Positions 16,188 to 25,129 of a DNA stretch of 32,753 nt are shown one piece after another. Positions within the stretch are counted from its first letter, which is position 1; each line of letters begins with the position of its first letter. Source of the stretch: Planctomycetota bacterium. GTDB lineage: Bacteria; Planctomycetota; JACQVV01. The stretch lies in the NCBI GenBank assembly GCA_016209595.1, contig JACQVV010000481.1:1-32753 (forward strand), in the 5' to 3' direction. The position numbers and the translations under genes were made by a program. The notes below the pieces were generated by a model. That model was not told the DNA's origin. It saw only the letters and a list, made by a program, of their open reading frames with translations, and made no database searches.

Positions 16188-18110
16188 TCATGGAGGGGCT
16201 CTGACGATCCTCACCCGCGCGTCGAGGTAGGCGGCCCCCTCGCCGATGTCGGTCGTCCTCGCCGGGACGAGCGCGTTCGCGCAGGCGCCCTCGTCGAACC
16301 GGCCGCCCTTCGGAACGAGGACGAGGTCCCGCCGCTGGCGGGGATCGAGGACAAGCCGCGCGCGCATCGCTCCGATCGGGCTCTCGATCCTCACCACGTC
16401 TCCCTCGCGGCAGTCCGGCGCCGCGTCGGGGTGGCAGGTCGCCTCGACTTCACCCCGCGGGCGCGGTCCCGACCACTGCGAGCACTGGGCGGGGGCGGTC
16501 GAGTTCGAGAGGAGGTAGAGGGGGTAGCCTTGCTCGCCCGGCAGCTCGGACGGAAGCTCGGTCATGAGACGGACGCGCCCGGTCGGCGTCGGGAAGCGCC
16601 GATCCGCGAAAAGGACGTTCCCGGCGAAGGGGTTCTTCGCTCCGCCCCGTTCCACGTCCTCGAGCGAGATCCCGGCGGCCTCGGCCCGCTGCATGAAGAC
16701 GCGCTTCCACTCACGCGGCGACCGGCCGAACTCTCTTCCTAGCCCCAGGCGATCCGCGAGCGCGGAGACGATCTCCAGGTCGCTCCGAACGCCCTCGCCA
16801 CGGGGGACCGCCGGACGGACGGCGTGGATCCAGTGGTTCCCGTAGGCGCCGACGAGGTCGTCCGCCTCGAGCATCGAGTTCGTCGGGAGGACAAGGCTCG
16901 CCCGGCGGGCGGTGTCCGTGAGGTGGGTGTCGACCACCACGACGAACTCTCGCGTTTCGAGAGCCCGCGCGACGGTCGCGGAGTCGGGGAGCATCGCAAC
17001 CGGATTCGCGGCCGTGATCCAGACCGCGCGGATCTCCGGATCCCGCGCATCGAGGATCTCGCGCCCGAGGAGGGGCTCGCAGAGCCTTCGCGCCGCCCGC
17101 GAGTCGAGCGTCGAGACATCGAAGGCCCCGCGCCGCTGGAAGTAGAAGCTCACGCCTCCTCCTGGAATCCCCAGGTTCCCGCTGACCGCTGAAAGCGCGT
17201 CGAGGGCGCGCACGATCGCGCCGCCGTGACCCCTGCGCTGCATCCCCCAGCCCACGAGGATCGCGGCGGGCCTCTCGGCGAGGCGCCGGGCGAGCTCCAC
17301 GATTTCGACCGGCGCAACGTCCGCCGCGCGCGCCCAGTCCGCGAGCGGCCGCGAGAAGACGAGCGCCCGGAAGCCATCGAGGCCGTCGCAGTAGCTCGCC
17401 GCCTCGGGGTCGGTCCAGCCCTTTTCGAAAAGCGTCCGGGCCACGCCCGATGCAAGGGCGAGGTCCCCTCCCGGCCGCGGCTGAAGATAGACGTCGGCGA
17501 GCTCGGCGGTGCGATGCCGGACCGGATCGACCAGGACGATTCCAGCTCCACGCTCCTTCGCCTCGCGGAGCACCGGCACGAGGTGGACGTTCGAGACGTA
17601 GGGGTTCTTGCCCCAGAGGAAGATCTGCCGGGAGTGGAGGAGGTCGAGGAGGTCGTGGCTGTCCGAGAGCCCGAAATCGGCTTCCTGGGCTGCGTCCCCG
17701 CCGCCGCTGCAGATGTCGCCCCGCTTCCCGCTCACCGGCCCGAAGCGGGCGAAGAAATGATCCACGACGTGTTTCACGATCCCCAGCGAACCGCCGCTCC
17801 GGTAGTGAAGGATCGAGGCAGGGCCATATCGGTCGCGGATCTCCCGGAGTCGCCGTACCGCGAGATTGAGCGCCTCGTTCCAGCCGATTCTCCGGAAGCC
17901 GCTCCCGGACGCGACGAGCGGCGTGCGGAGCCGCTCCGGGTCGTTGTGGCGCTCCAGGTAGCGGCTCGTCCGCTGGCAGAGGAAGCCTCGCGTCACCGGG
18001 TGCTCCGGATCGCCTTGGATCCGGACGACTCGCCCGCTCTCGACGTGCGCGAGGATCGCGCAGGCGTCGGGGCAGTCGCGGGTGCACGCGGTGCGCACGA
18101 CCTCGGCCAT
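16188..18110 (-). CDS. Molybdopterin-dependent oxidoreductase with N-terminal 4Fe-4S site
   Basis: 640 residues, DMSO reductase superfamily. N-terminal cluster Cys ligands C9, C13, C17 and C45 follow the C-x3-C-x3-C-x27-C spacing. Cys134 (GDICSGGG) is a candidate Mo ligand. The central region has the molybdopterin-binding folds (LWGKNP, LVDPVRH, GWGMQRRGHG, NPVAML), and the C-terminus the Molydop_binding barrel (CREGDVVRI). There is no Tat signal or membrane segment, so it should be cytoplasmic. No electron-transfer subunit is encoded nearby. Its start lies 6 nt after the Uma2 stop, so they form an operon. The substrate cannot be assigned; formate dehydrogenase-like or other oxyanion reductase roles are both possible. 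Confidence 0.88.
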   Translation of the reverse strand: MAEVVRTACTRDCPDACAILAHVESGRVVRIQGDPEHPVTRGFLCQRTSRYLERHNDPERLRTPLVASGSGFRRIGWNEALNLAVRRLREIRDRYGPASILHYRSGGSLGIVKHVVDHFFARFGPVSGKRGDICSGGGDAAQEADFGLSDSHDLLDLLHSRQIFLWGKNPYVSNVHLVPVLREAKERGAGIVLVDPVRHRTAELADVYLQPRPGGDLALASGVARTLFEKGWTDPEAASYCDGLDGFRALVFSRPLADWARAADVAPVEIVELARRLAERPAAILVGWGMQRRGHGGAIVRALDALSAVSGNLGIPGGGVSFYFQRRGAFDVSTLDSRAARRLCEPLLGREILDARDPEIRAVWITAANPVAMLPDSATVARALETREFVVVVDTHLTDTARRASLVLPTNSMLEADDLVGAYGNHWIHAVRPAVPRGEGVRSDLEIVSALADRLGLGREFGRSPREWKRVFMQRAEAAGISLEDVERGGAKNPFAGNVLFADRRFPTPTGRVRLMTELPSELPGEQGYPLYLLSNSTAPAQCSQWSGPRPRGEVEATCHPDAAPDCREGDVVRIESPIGAMRARLVLDPRQRRDLVLVPKGGRFDEGACANALVPARTTDIGEGAAYLDARVRIVRAPP

Positions 18111-18116
18111 GGCGTG

Positions 18117-18728
18117 CTACTCGGCGTCGAGCGCCGCCGTCACGTCGATCTCGAAGCCCGGAAGCGAGAGCGAAGCGATCCGCTGCCCGTCCATCGCCAC
18201 GGCGTGCTCGACATAGATCCCGGCGGAGAGAACGAGGAGCCGGACCTTCCTCTCGATGGGATCGACGATCCAGTACTCGCCGATCCCCGCCCGGGCGTAC
18301 TCGTCCCGCTTGGTCACCAGGTCGTGGTCCCTGTTCGTGTCGCTCAGCACCTCGATGACCAGGTCGGCGCCATCCCAATGTCTTCCCTGGCACCGGGCGA
18401 GGTTCTCGTTCTTCATGAAGCAGACGTCCGGCTCGTGGTACTTCTCCTCCCACAGGCGAACGGGGAACGGCGCGAATCTGACGCGGCCGCCACGGGCCGA
18501 AGCCAGGGCCCGAAGAGCGAGATAGAGAAAACCCACGATGGCCTGATGCTGTTCGTCGGGCATCGGCTGGAGCTCCACGTGGCCCTTCGAATACTCGACG
18601 TGCCGGCCCGCGTCGAGCTGGAGGTACTCGGCCTGCGTCCAGCTCCCCTGATCGGGGTGGAACAGCGCCGCCCCCCAGGTCGGATAGCGTCCCTCCCGGG
18701 AGGCACGATCGAACGCGGTCGCGCACAT
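18117..18728 (-). CDS. Uma2 family protein (PD-(D/E)XK nuclease fold)
   Basis: 203 residues from ATG 18728. The family core is clear: EPD (99-101), LVIEVLS (123-129), K140 in LVTKRDEYARAG, and EYWIVDP (151-157), i.e. the PD...E.V...K nuclease signature. Uma2 proteins are very abundant in cyanobacteria and planctomycetes, with no settled function; they are predicted endonucleases. Here it heads a two-gene unit with the molybdopterin enzyme and is divergent from asnB. Confidence 0.9.
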   Translation of the reverse strand: MCATAFDRASREGRYPTWGAALFHPDQGSWTQAEYLQLDAGRHVEYSKGHVELQPMPDEQHQAIVGFLYLALRALASARGGRVRFAPFPVRLWEEKYHEPDVCFMKNENLARCQGRHWDGADLVIEVLSDTNRDHDLVTKRDEYARAGIGEYWIVDPIERKVRLLVLSAGIYVEHAVAMDGQRIASLSLPGFEIDVTAALDAE

Positions 18729-18738
18729 GACTGCAAGG

Positions 18739-18744
18739 AGTATA
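18739..18744 (-). promoter_or_regulatory. -10-like TATACT before uma2
   Basis: TATACT on the minus strand ends 10 nt before the ATG at 18728. No Shine-Dalgarno of normal spacing is present. The 55-bp gap shared with asnB is too short for two fully separate promoters, so the two are probably interlinked. Confidence 0.4.
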
Positions 18745-18771
18745 TCACGCGGCGTGCGGCCCTCCTTGAGG

Positions 18772-18777
18772 TAGATT
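18772..18777 (+). promoter_or_regulatory. -10-like TAGATT before asnB
   Basis: TAGATT ends 6 nt before the ATG at 18784. A GAGG exists but 12 nt from the start, which is long for a ribosome site. Confidence 0.4.
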
Positions 18778-18783
18778 GGCCTC

Positions 18784-20724
18784 ATGTGCGGCATCTGCGG
18801 GATCGTGGAACGGGATCGGCCGATCGACGAGGCGACCCTGGAGGCGATGTGCGCCACGATGGTCCACCGGGGACCCGACGAGGGCGGCGTGCGCCTCGAT
18901 GCGTCGGGGCCCTTCCGGATCGGGCTCGGGCACCGCAGGCTCTCCATCATCGACCTCTCGACCGGGACGCAGCCCATCGGGAACGAGGACGGGACGGTCT
19001 GGACGATCGTCAACGGCGAGATCTACAACTACCAGGAGCTCGCCCGAGAACTCGAGGCGAAGGGGCACCGCTTCCGGACCCGCTCCGACAGCGAGGTGCT
19101 CGTCCACCTCTGGGAGGAGCATGGCCCAGACCTTCTCTCGCACCTCGTCGGCATGTTCGCCTTCGCGCTCTGGGATTCGAAGAACGCCCGGCTCCTCCTC
19201 GCCCGCGACCGTCTCGGCAAGAAGCCGCTCTTCTATAGGGCCGACGGCGACTCGCTCGCCTTCGCCAGCCGGCTGGAGACGCTCCTTGTCGCCGACGGCG
19301 GGAGCCGCGAGATCGATCCCGTCGCCCTCGACCGCTACCTGGTACTGCAATACGTCCCGAGCCCACGCACGATCCTCGCCGGGGTCTCGAAGATCCCGCC
19401 CGCCCACTACCTTCTCTACGACCGGGGGAAGGTCACGGTCGAGCGCTACTGGTGGCCCCGGCCCGCGGCCGACGCCCCGCGGACGATCGAGGAGGCCTGC
19501 GAGCGCCTCCGCGCCCTCCTCACGGAATCGGTCCGGCTCCGGATGATCTCGGACGTGCCGCTCGGCGCCTTCCTCTCGGGCGGCATCGACTCGAGCGTTC
19601 TGGTAGGGATCATGGCTGGACTCTCCAGCCAGCCGGTGCGAACCTTCTCGATCGGCTTCGACGTTCCGGAGTGGGACGAACGGCATTACGCGCGGCTCGT
19701 CGCCGAGCGCCACAAGACCGAGCATCACGAGCTCGTCGTCTCCCCGGACGCGCGCGCGATCTTCCCCGACCTCGTCCGCCACTACGCGGAGCCGTTTGCC
19801 GACAGCTCGGCGATCCCGACCTGGTACGTCTCCAAGCTCGCCCGCGAGCACGTGACGGTCGCCCTCTCCGGCGACGGAGGGGACGAGCTCTTCGCGGGCT
19901 ACGACAGGTACAAGGGGGTGGCCCTGGGCGGACTCCTTGGCGCGATTCTCCCCCCGCCCGTCGCCCGCGCCCTGGAGCAGGTGGCCGGCGCTTTCCACCG
20001 GGACGGCACCCGGAGGACCCCCGCCTACCGCGCGGCGAAGTTCTTCCGCGGCCTCGCGGAGCCCCCGCTCTCCCGCTACATCGAGTGGATCTCCTATTTC
20101 CCCCGCCGCGAACGGCGGGGGCTCTACCGGCCTGAGTGGGCGGAGATTCTCCCGCCGAACCCGCCGCACGACTACTTTCGCGAGGCGCTCGCCCCGCACG
20201 CCGACCGCCGGCTTCTTGCCTCGATCCTTCTTCTCGACACGCTGACCTACCTCCCGGAGGCCCTCCTCACCAAGGTCGATGTGGCGAGCATGGCCCACTC
20301 GCTCGAAGTGCGAACCCCCTTCCTCGACCACCGGGTCGTCGAGGCGGCGCTCGCGATGCCGACCTCCTGGAAGCTCCGCGGCTGGAAGGAAAAATATGTC
20401 CTCAAGCGCGCCTTCGCCGATCTCCTTCCACCCGTTGTCCGGACGCGCGCGAAGATGGGCTTTGCGGTGCCGCTGGGCGCCTGGTTCCGCGGCGAGCTCT
20501 CCGGACTCGTGGGCGACCTCCTCCTCTCCCGGAACGCCCGGGTGCGCGAGTTCTTCCGGCCCGCTGCCCTCGAGCGGCTCGTGCGCGAGCACCGGACCGG
20601 CGCCCGGAGCCATGAGTACAAGCTCTGGTCGATCCTCTTCCTGGAAATGTGGTGCCAGGTTTTTTTGAGGAATCCGGCGATGCGGCCGTCCGCCGTCCGG
20701 CGCCCCGAAAGAGCAACACCATGA
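18784..20724 (+). CDS. asnB: Glutamine-hydrolysing asparagine synthase
   Basis: 646 residues, full family length. Cys2 after Met removal is the glutaminase nucleophile (MCGICG). RRLSI (51-55), VNGEIYN (76-82) and D102 form the glutamine site. The synthetase half has the pyrophosphate loop SGGIDSS (265-271) and SGDGGDELFAGYDRY. It makes asparagine from aspartate, ATP and glutamine, or amidates a related surface-polymer substrate, as many AsnB-like proteins of this length lie in polysaccharide clusters. The stop overlaps the next start (ATGA). A 178-bp piece of its 3' part recurs at 25296-25473 as a pseudogene. Confidence 0.93.
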   Translation: MCGICGIVERDRPIDEATLEAMCATMVHRGPDEGGVRLDASGPFRIGLGHRRLSIIDLSTGTQPIGNEDGTVWTIVNGEIYNYQELARELEAKGHRFRTRSDSEVLVHLWEEHGPDLLSHLVGMFAFALWDSKNARLLLARDRLGKKPLFYRADGDSLAFASRLETLLVADGGSREIDPVALDRYLVLQYVPSPRTILAGVSKIPPAHYLLYDRGKVTVERYWWPRPAADAPRTIEEACERLRALLTESVRLRMISDVPLGAFLSGGIDSSVLVGIMAGLSSQPVRTFSIGFDVPEWDERHYARLVAERHKTEHHELVVSPDARAIFPDLVRHYAEPFADSSAIPTWYVSKLAREHVTVALSGDGGDELFAGYDRYKGVALGGLLGAILPPPVARALEQVAGAFHRDGTRRTPAYRAAKFFRGLAEPPLSRYIEWISYFPRRERRGLYRPEWAEILPPNPPHDYFREALAPHADRRLLASILLLDTLTYLPEALLTKVDVASMAHSLEVRTPFLDHRVVEAALAMPTSWKLRGWKEKYVLKRAFADLLPPVVRTRAKMGFAVPLGAWFRGELSGLVGDLLLSRNARVREFFRPAALERLVREHRTGARSHEYKLWSILFLEMWCQVFLRNPAMRPSAVRRPERATP

Positions 20725-21989
20725 GGGGCGTCGTCCTCCTCGCCGCGCTTGCCGCCGTCGCGGGAACGGCGGCGGGCCAGGACGAGGCGGAGTACCGGCG
20801 GCGGCTGAAGAAGGTGCTGGCCGTGAGTAGGGAGTGGATCGCCACGCCCGACCTCCCCGAAGTCATGGAGGGCGTCTCCCGTCAAACGGGAGTCCCGATC
20901 CGCCTCGAACCCGAGGCGCTCGGCGTCCTCGAACGGCCGGCCGACCTCCCGGGACGAGTCCGGGAGCTCCTCGCGGGGCTCCAGAGCGACGAGTGGGCGA
21001 AGCGTGAGGAAGCGACGGCCACCGCCGTCCGGCTCGGCATCCCGGGGCTCGAGGAGCTCGCCCGCCACGCTTCCGCGGATGACCCCGAAGTACAGTCGAG
21101 AATCGAGAGAATCCGCGCGGGCGTCGCCACCAACGCGCTCCGCCTGTCGTTGTTTTTCCCCTTCTTTCCCGATCCCCCGAACCGCTATCCCCGGCGAGGG
21201 ACCGCGGCCGACTTTCTCGACTGGACGCTCCGGCCCGACGGCGAGTGGATCGTCACACCCGAGGGCGTCCGCGTCGCGCCGGCCGGGAAGTTCGCGAGGC
21301 CATTCGACAGGACGCGGATCCTCGCCCTGTATCTTGGGGCGGCGGTCGCCGGGCACGATCCGTTCCTCACGTCCGAGATCCGCTGGCGCGAGCGTCTCTC
21401 TGTGTACGTGAACTGGGCACGGGAAGCCACGACCTTGGCGGATGTCCATGACTTCATCCGGGACAACTACCATGTCCCGATCGTGCGCTCCGAAGGAGCA
21501 GGGAAATGGGTCGAAGGCGGCGAGTTCGCCGTATCGCTGCGTTGCCGCGACCTCCCATGCGCCGATGCCCTCGAGCGCATGGCATCGGTCAACAACCTCC
21601 GTGTTGACTGGTCGAATCGCGACGAAATCGTCCTCCGCGCCCCGGACGAAAACGAGCCGCGCTCGCCTGACGAAGAAATCGCCACGAGCATCGCCCGTTG
21701 GGTCAACAAGGACGTCCGCGGCTTTCACGAGCGCTTCGGCGAGCTTGCCGAGCCCCTCGCGATCCCTCCGGGCACGAGCCTTGCCGGGATCACGCGGCCG
21801 GGCGGGCTCGTTCTCGCCCTCGCGCGCGCAACGGGCCGGACGGTCCTCGCGGACCGAGCCGCTTGGCGCGTCCTGGAGCATCCCAAATCGCCCTTCCCCG
21901 CCGACTCGCGCGACCTCTCTGCCTGGCTCGCCGCCGAGGGGATCGCGGTTCTTTCGCGAGACGACCTCCTCGTTCTCCTCGGGCCGTAG
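20721..21989 (+). CDS. Exported protein of unknown function with secretin-N-like segments
   Basis: 422 residues from ATG 20721, overlapping the asnB stop. Signal peptide about 1-19 (ends AAGQDE). Two short segments resemble secretin/STN N-domain motifs: LPEVMEGVSRQTGVPIRLE (45-63) and SLRCRDLPCADALERMA, where a hydrophobic strand, helix and strand alternate. A HEAT-like helical pair lies near 93-135. No enzyme motif was found. It is translationally coupled to asnB. A 41-nt stretch of this gene (21836-21876) has a close copy at 25469-25509. Confidence 0.75.
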   Translation: MRGVVLLAALAAVAGTAAGQDEAEYRRRLKKVLAVSREWIATPDLPEVMEGVSRQTGVPIRLEPEALGVLERPADLPGRVRELLAGLQSDEWAKREEATATAVRLGIPGLEELARHASADDPEVQSRIERIRAGVATNALRLSLFFPFFPDPPNRYPRRGTAADFLDWTLRPDGEWIVTPEGVRVAPAGKFARPFDRTRILALYLGAAVAGHDPFLTSEIRWRERLSVYVNWAREATTLADVHDFIRDNYHVPIVRSEGAGKWVEGGEFAVSLRCRDLPCADALERMASVNNLRVDWSNRDEIVLRAPDENEPRSPDEEIATSIARWVNKDVRGFHERFGELAEPLAIPPGTSLAGITRPGGLVLALARATGRTVLADRAAWRVLEHPKSPFPADSRDLSAWLAAEGIAVLSRDDLLVLLGP

Positions 21990-22026
21990 GCAGCCCCAGC
22001 CTGGGGTTTCGCGGTCTCTTGCCGCA

Positions 22027-22128
22027 CGGTCACGGTCACGGTCACGGCCACGGCCACGGTCACGGTCACGGTCACGGTCACGGTCACGGTCACGGTCACG
22101 GTCACGGTCACGGTCACGGCCACGGTCA
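22027..22128. repeat. Hexanucleotide satellite (CGGTCA)n, copy 2
   Basis: Seventeen units, three of them CGGCCA. It begins 37 bp after the stop of the upstream gene. The remaining bases to 22283 hold no gene. Confidence 0.95.
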
Positions 22129-22233
22129 CGGGTCGTGATCGTGTTCCGTGGGCGTGACCGTGAGCGGGTTACGAGACATGATGGGGTCGCGCCGTGAGGA
22201 GATCGGCGAGCCACTGCGGTCACCTGGGTGAGA

Positions 22234-22249
22234 GGGGGCTTCAACCCCC
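22234..22249. other. Short GC hairpin in a leader
   Basis: GGGGG-CTTCAA-CCCCC forms a 5-bp stem 34 nt before ATG 22284. It could be a transcript hairpin in the 5' leader of the small membrane protein gene. There is no T tract, so a terminator is unlikely. Confidence 0.4.
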
Positions 22250-22283
22250 ATGGCGAGAACCATCGACCGACGAGGAGGCGACC

Positions 22284-22568
22284 ATGCTCGAGATCATCTT
22301 TCTCTACTGTTTCGGCAAGAAACTCTCCGAGATCGCCCAGGTCAAGGGCCGCAGCGGACTGTGGGCGGCCCTCGGGATTCTCTTCTGGATCGGCGGCGAG
22401 ATCGCGGGGGCCATGGCGGCGGCCATCGCCGGCGTGAGCGGGGTCGGGGTCTACGGCGCCGCGCTCGTCTGCGCCATCACCGGCGCGGTCCTCGCCTGGG
22501 TGATCGTGAGCCAGCTGCCGGATGTCCATCCGATTCGTCGGGTCCGCTTCAGTCGCGGGACCGTCTGA
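22284..22568 (+). CDS. Small membrane protein of unknown function, 94 aa
   Basis: 94 residues from ATG 22284 with GAGGAGG 6 nt upstream. Two strong membrane helices (about 26-47 and 52-75) and a hydrophobic N-terminus (MLEIIFLYCFG) that could be partly embedded. Gly/Ala-rich helices. The basic C-terminus (RRVRFSRG) suggests cytoplasmic location. No family recognised. It is followed after 32 nt by another unknown gene on the same strand. Confidence 0.7.
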   Translation: MLEIIFLYCFGKKLSEIAQVKGRSGLWAALGILFWIGGEIAGAMAAAIAGVSGVGVYGAALVCAITGAVLAWVIVSQLPDVHPIRRVRFSRGTV

Positions 22569-22600
22569 CACCCGGTAGAGCCGACGTGAGGAGCCCCTCC

Positions 22601-23257
22601 ATGAATCTCAAGAAGGTCTTCGGCGGCGTCACCGTGACGGTCGAAGCCGCGGGATGCTCTGAACAGAACCTCGTCGACCTGCTCACGGGCATCGAGGATG
22701 CGAAGATCCGCGACGGCGGCGTCTTTCGATACGGTCCCCTGCTCCTGAGGTTCCGGGCGGCTCCGGACGGCGCGCTGGCGGTCGTCTCGCCGGAGTATCG
22801 CGAGGATGCGATGGCCGGGGCCGTGACGGACCTCGGTCCGGCGCTGCGGGCGTGCGCCGCCCAGACCACGCTGGCAGTCGTGACTGAGGCGGAAGAGGAC
22901 GTGGCGCCGTTCGACTACTGGGTTACCATCTATGCGGGACCCATGGCGGGCGCAACCTTCTTCCGCGTCCTGCGGAACGGCCCCCGCGACGACGAGACGC
23001 GCCATACGGGCTGGTTGGTCGTCTGCGGCAGGACGCCCGACAATTTCCGCCGCGCCTGCGGGGAGGCCGACGACGACGCGGCGTTCGACGAGGGCAAGTG
23101 CCGACTCATCCTGACGGGGTCGCTGCTCCGCACGCGCCCAGCCCTTCTGCGCGTGATGTCGCTCCCCGCCGGCTGGTCGGGAGTCTGCCACGGCGACTGC
23201 CTCGAGCGGCTCTGGAACCCCGACGGCGAGGAAGTCCTGCAGGGCCGGGCGATCTGA
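22601..23257 (+). CDS. Hypothetical soluble protein, 218 aa
   Basis: 218 residues from ATG 22601 with GTGAGGAG upstream at workable spacing. Mixed alpha/beta composition, no signal peptide or membrane segment. Several Cys (C20, and CGRTPDNFRRAC, SGVCHGDC near the C-terminus) are noticeable. The late LPAGW and GDCLERLW stretches look like a small globular domain, perhaps of the immunity or SMI1-like kind, but this is only an impression. Probably co-transcribed with the small membrane protein. Confidence 0.7.
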   Translation: MNLKKVFGGVTVTVEAAGCSEQNLVDLLTGIEDAKIRDGGVFRYGPLLLRFRAAPDGALAVVSPEYREDAMAGAVTDLGPALRACAAQTTLAVVTEAEEDVAPFDYWVTIYAGPMAGATFFRVLRNGPRDDETRHTGWLVVCGRTPDNFRRACGEADDDAAFDEGKCRLILTGSLLRTRPALLRVMSLPAGWSGVCHGDCLERLWNPDGEEVLQGRAI

Positions 23258-23647
23258 CCAGGATCGGGTGGCAAGGTTCCGATTCACGGAAGGAGTTCTG
23301 CGTCATTCGGATTTCGCGACCCACCGACCTCCGGAAAATCCAAGTGCAGAAAATCCACGGGATGTTAGGGGGGGGCACGGCCGGGGGGCTCGGCAACCTG
23401 TCTGGACCATCGCCGCACGATCTCGTGCGGGGGGCTTCGGCACGTCGGAATCGTCACGGTGTTGTTGGGAGCGGTCCCGGGTGCGCCTGGCCAGGAGCGG
23501 CAGGCGTCGGCGCGCTTCTCTGCCGCGTCGCCCGCGATCTGGGCGCGCGGATGGAAGCCCGGGACCCGCGCGCCTGGGACGCGGGAACCGAACAGCCAGG
23601 GCCACCAAAGGGGGAGACCAGGCGCGATTCCATAGACCCCGGCGACG
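23258..23647. other. Gene-free stretch with one strong palindrome
   Basis: No convincing gene. A hairpin CCGCACGA-TC-TCGTGCGG is at 23413-23430. A short G run (GGGGGGGG) at about 23370 lies upstream of it. Open frames here have composition unlike the neighbours. Confidence 0.6.
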
Positions 23648-23687
23648 AAAAAGGCCCCCCTCTCGTGGAGGAGGCGAGAGGGGGTCC
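23648..23687 (-). terminator. Intrinsic terminator of the 233-aa gene
   Basis: On the minus strand a stem CCCCCTCTCG ... CGAGAGGGGG (10 bp, 9-nt loop, extended by GG/CC) is followed directly by TTTTT (plus-strand AAAAA at 23648-23652). It lies 19 nt past the stop at 23706. Confidence 0.85.
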
Positions 23688-23705
23688 GCGAGATGAGACG
23701 ATGTC

Positions 23706-24407
23706 CTACGCCGATACCGCGGTCTCCTCCGCCGGCGGCTGGTCGTTCCCTTCCCCGCCCGGCGTCGTCGCACGGCGCGGCCGGGAGACCGGGAAGGCCG
23801 CGTTCTGCATCTCGCGGTCTCCGGGGAAGGCCGCGCGAACGTGGCCGCCGATCTCGTCGACCGATCGATAGTGCTCCTCGCGGAGCGCGTGCTCGGCCTG
23901 GAACGCCGCCTTGTGGTCGTCCGCCGCCTGCGCGTAGGCGGTGACGCTCGACGCGAACGCATTCACCGCGCCCTCGATCCTCGGGAGCCACTCCTCGCGG
24001 AAGGACACCACGTCCGGATGCGTGCTGTTCTTCATCCGGGTGACGAGATCCTCTGCCGGCTGGAGCTGCCTCCGCCCCGACGGGTGAACCACGACCCTGA
24101 GCCCCTCTGGGAAGAGGAGGTGGTACACGGGGCCCTGACGCCCCCCGTCCGCGCTCTCCGCCGCGGTGGCAAGCGACCGGAGCGCTCGCTCGACGAAGAA
24201 CTCCGCGACCCGAAGCGCCGCCATCGCCTTCTTCATGAGCTTCTTCTTGGCCCGCGTGCCCATCGAGGCATCCTCGAGCCGGTCGTTGAGCTTCTCGAAC
24301 CATCCGGCGATCTTGGCGGTGACGTCGAATGCGCGGAGAAGGGCGATGAGCAGCCATCCGAACTCGACCCGTACGACGGAGCTGGCATTCTTCGCGTACA
24401 TCTTCAT
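23706..24407 (-). CDS. Hypothetical protein, 233 aa
   Basis: 233 residues from ATG 24407 (AAGGAGG 8 nt upstream; the frame's earlier ATG at 24584 lacks one). Mostly helical: residues about 17-40 are hydrophobic (FGWLLIALLRAF), then a Lys-rich stretch (GTRAKKKLMKKA), then long helices around 150-200 with Ala/Glu/Gln composition. The C-terminal 35 residues are disordered (Pro, Glu, Gly). No family recognised. It has its own terminator, so it is probably a monocistron. Confidence 0.7.
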   Translation of the reverse strand: MKMYAKNASSVVRVEFGWLLIALLRAFDVTAKIAGWFEKLNDRLEDASMGTRAKKKLMKKAMAALRVAEFFVERALRSLATAAESADGGRQGPVYHLLFPEGLRVVVHPSGRRQLQPAEDLVTRMKNSTHPDVVSFREEWLPRIEGAVNAFASSVTAYAQAADDHKAAFQAEHALREEHYRSVDEIGGHVRAAFPGDREMQNAAFPVSRPRRATTPGGEGNDQPPAEETAVSA

Positions 24408-25129
24408 GGGAAGAACCTCCTTGGTCTCCGGTCTCGGCCTCGCGGCCTCTTCGCCTGTGCCGGACACGCTCCGGTGGCAGAGGAGACTCGGGTGGCCGTG
24501 GCCTTCGACTCGTTTGAAGGAATGCGGACGCACCGGGTAAACGCAATCGGCGTGCCGCGCGCGTGCGAACGCACCCGCGCGCATCGCATCCCTTGAGAGC
24601 AGAGAGTCTTATCTTCTGTCTCGACTCGGCACGGCAGATGGCGCGCCGTGCCCAAGCGTGCGGCTACCGCACGAAGTGGCGTGCGAAATCGCACGGCTGC
24701 GAGACCGTCCCATCTTCCGCATTTTCCTCGACGCACGGACCGCACCGTGCGAAGGCGCACGTCTTGCCTCGCGATCGAGGCCCCGAGGCCGTCCGGGGCT
24801 CGCGAGCGACGAAAACACGCGGCCGGAAGCGTCGCCAACGCTCCTGAGCGGAAGCACCGCCTCGGTGGCGGCGTCTCCAGCGCCACGCAGCGGCGGATTT
24901 TCGCGGCTGGAGGTGCGTCCACCGTCGCGATTCCGCCGCCATGCGCCGCTGGACGTGCTCGCAGGTGGAGGGAATCTGCCGCATCGCGGTGCTGGCGGCG
25001 CTCGCGGCGCCTCGCATCGCCCGCTGCGACCCAGTAGAACCGCAGCCAGCAGCGTACAGAAATGGCGGAGCGCCAGTAGACGCGCTTGCACCTCCGTCAC
25101 CGTGCGATCTGGAGTAGGATCCCAAAAGG
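24408..25129. other. Gene desert rich in GTGCG/CGCAC palindromes
   Basis: No gene is supported in this 720-bp stretch. Four short palindromes share the arms GTGCG and CGCAC: 24563-24574, 24658-24672, 24681-24694 and 24747-24760. Their arms are 5-6 bp and the loops 2-4 nt. Frames that stay open here have no recognisable content. Confidence 0.5.

Noticed and set aside
22020..22140. Hexamer tract as a terminator
   Set aside because: Units are direct repeats that give no stable stem, and no T tract follows.
23365..24546. Minus-strand frame of 393 residues through the gap after 23706
   Set aside because: It overlaps the 233-residue gene in another frame, ignores the clear ribosome site at 24407 and the terminator at 23648-23687, and its product looks like random translation.
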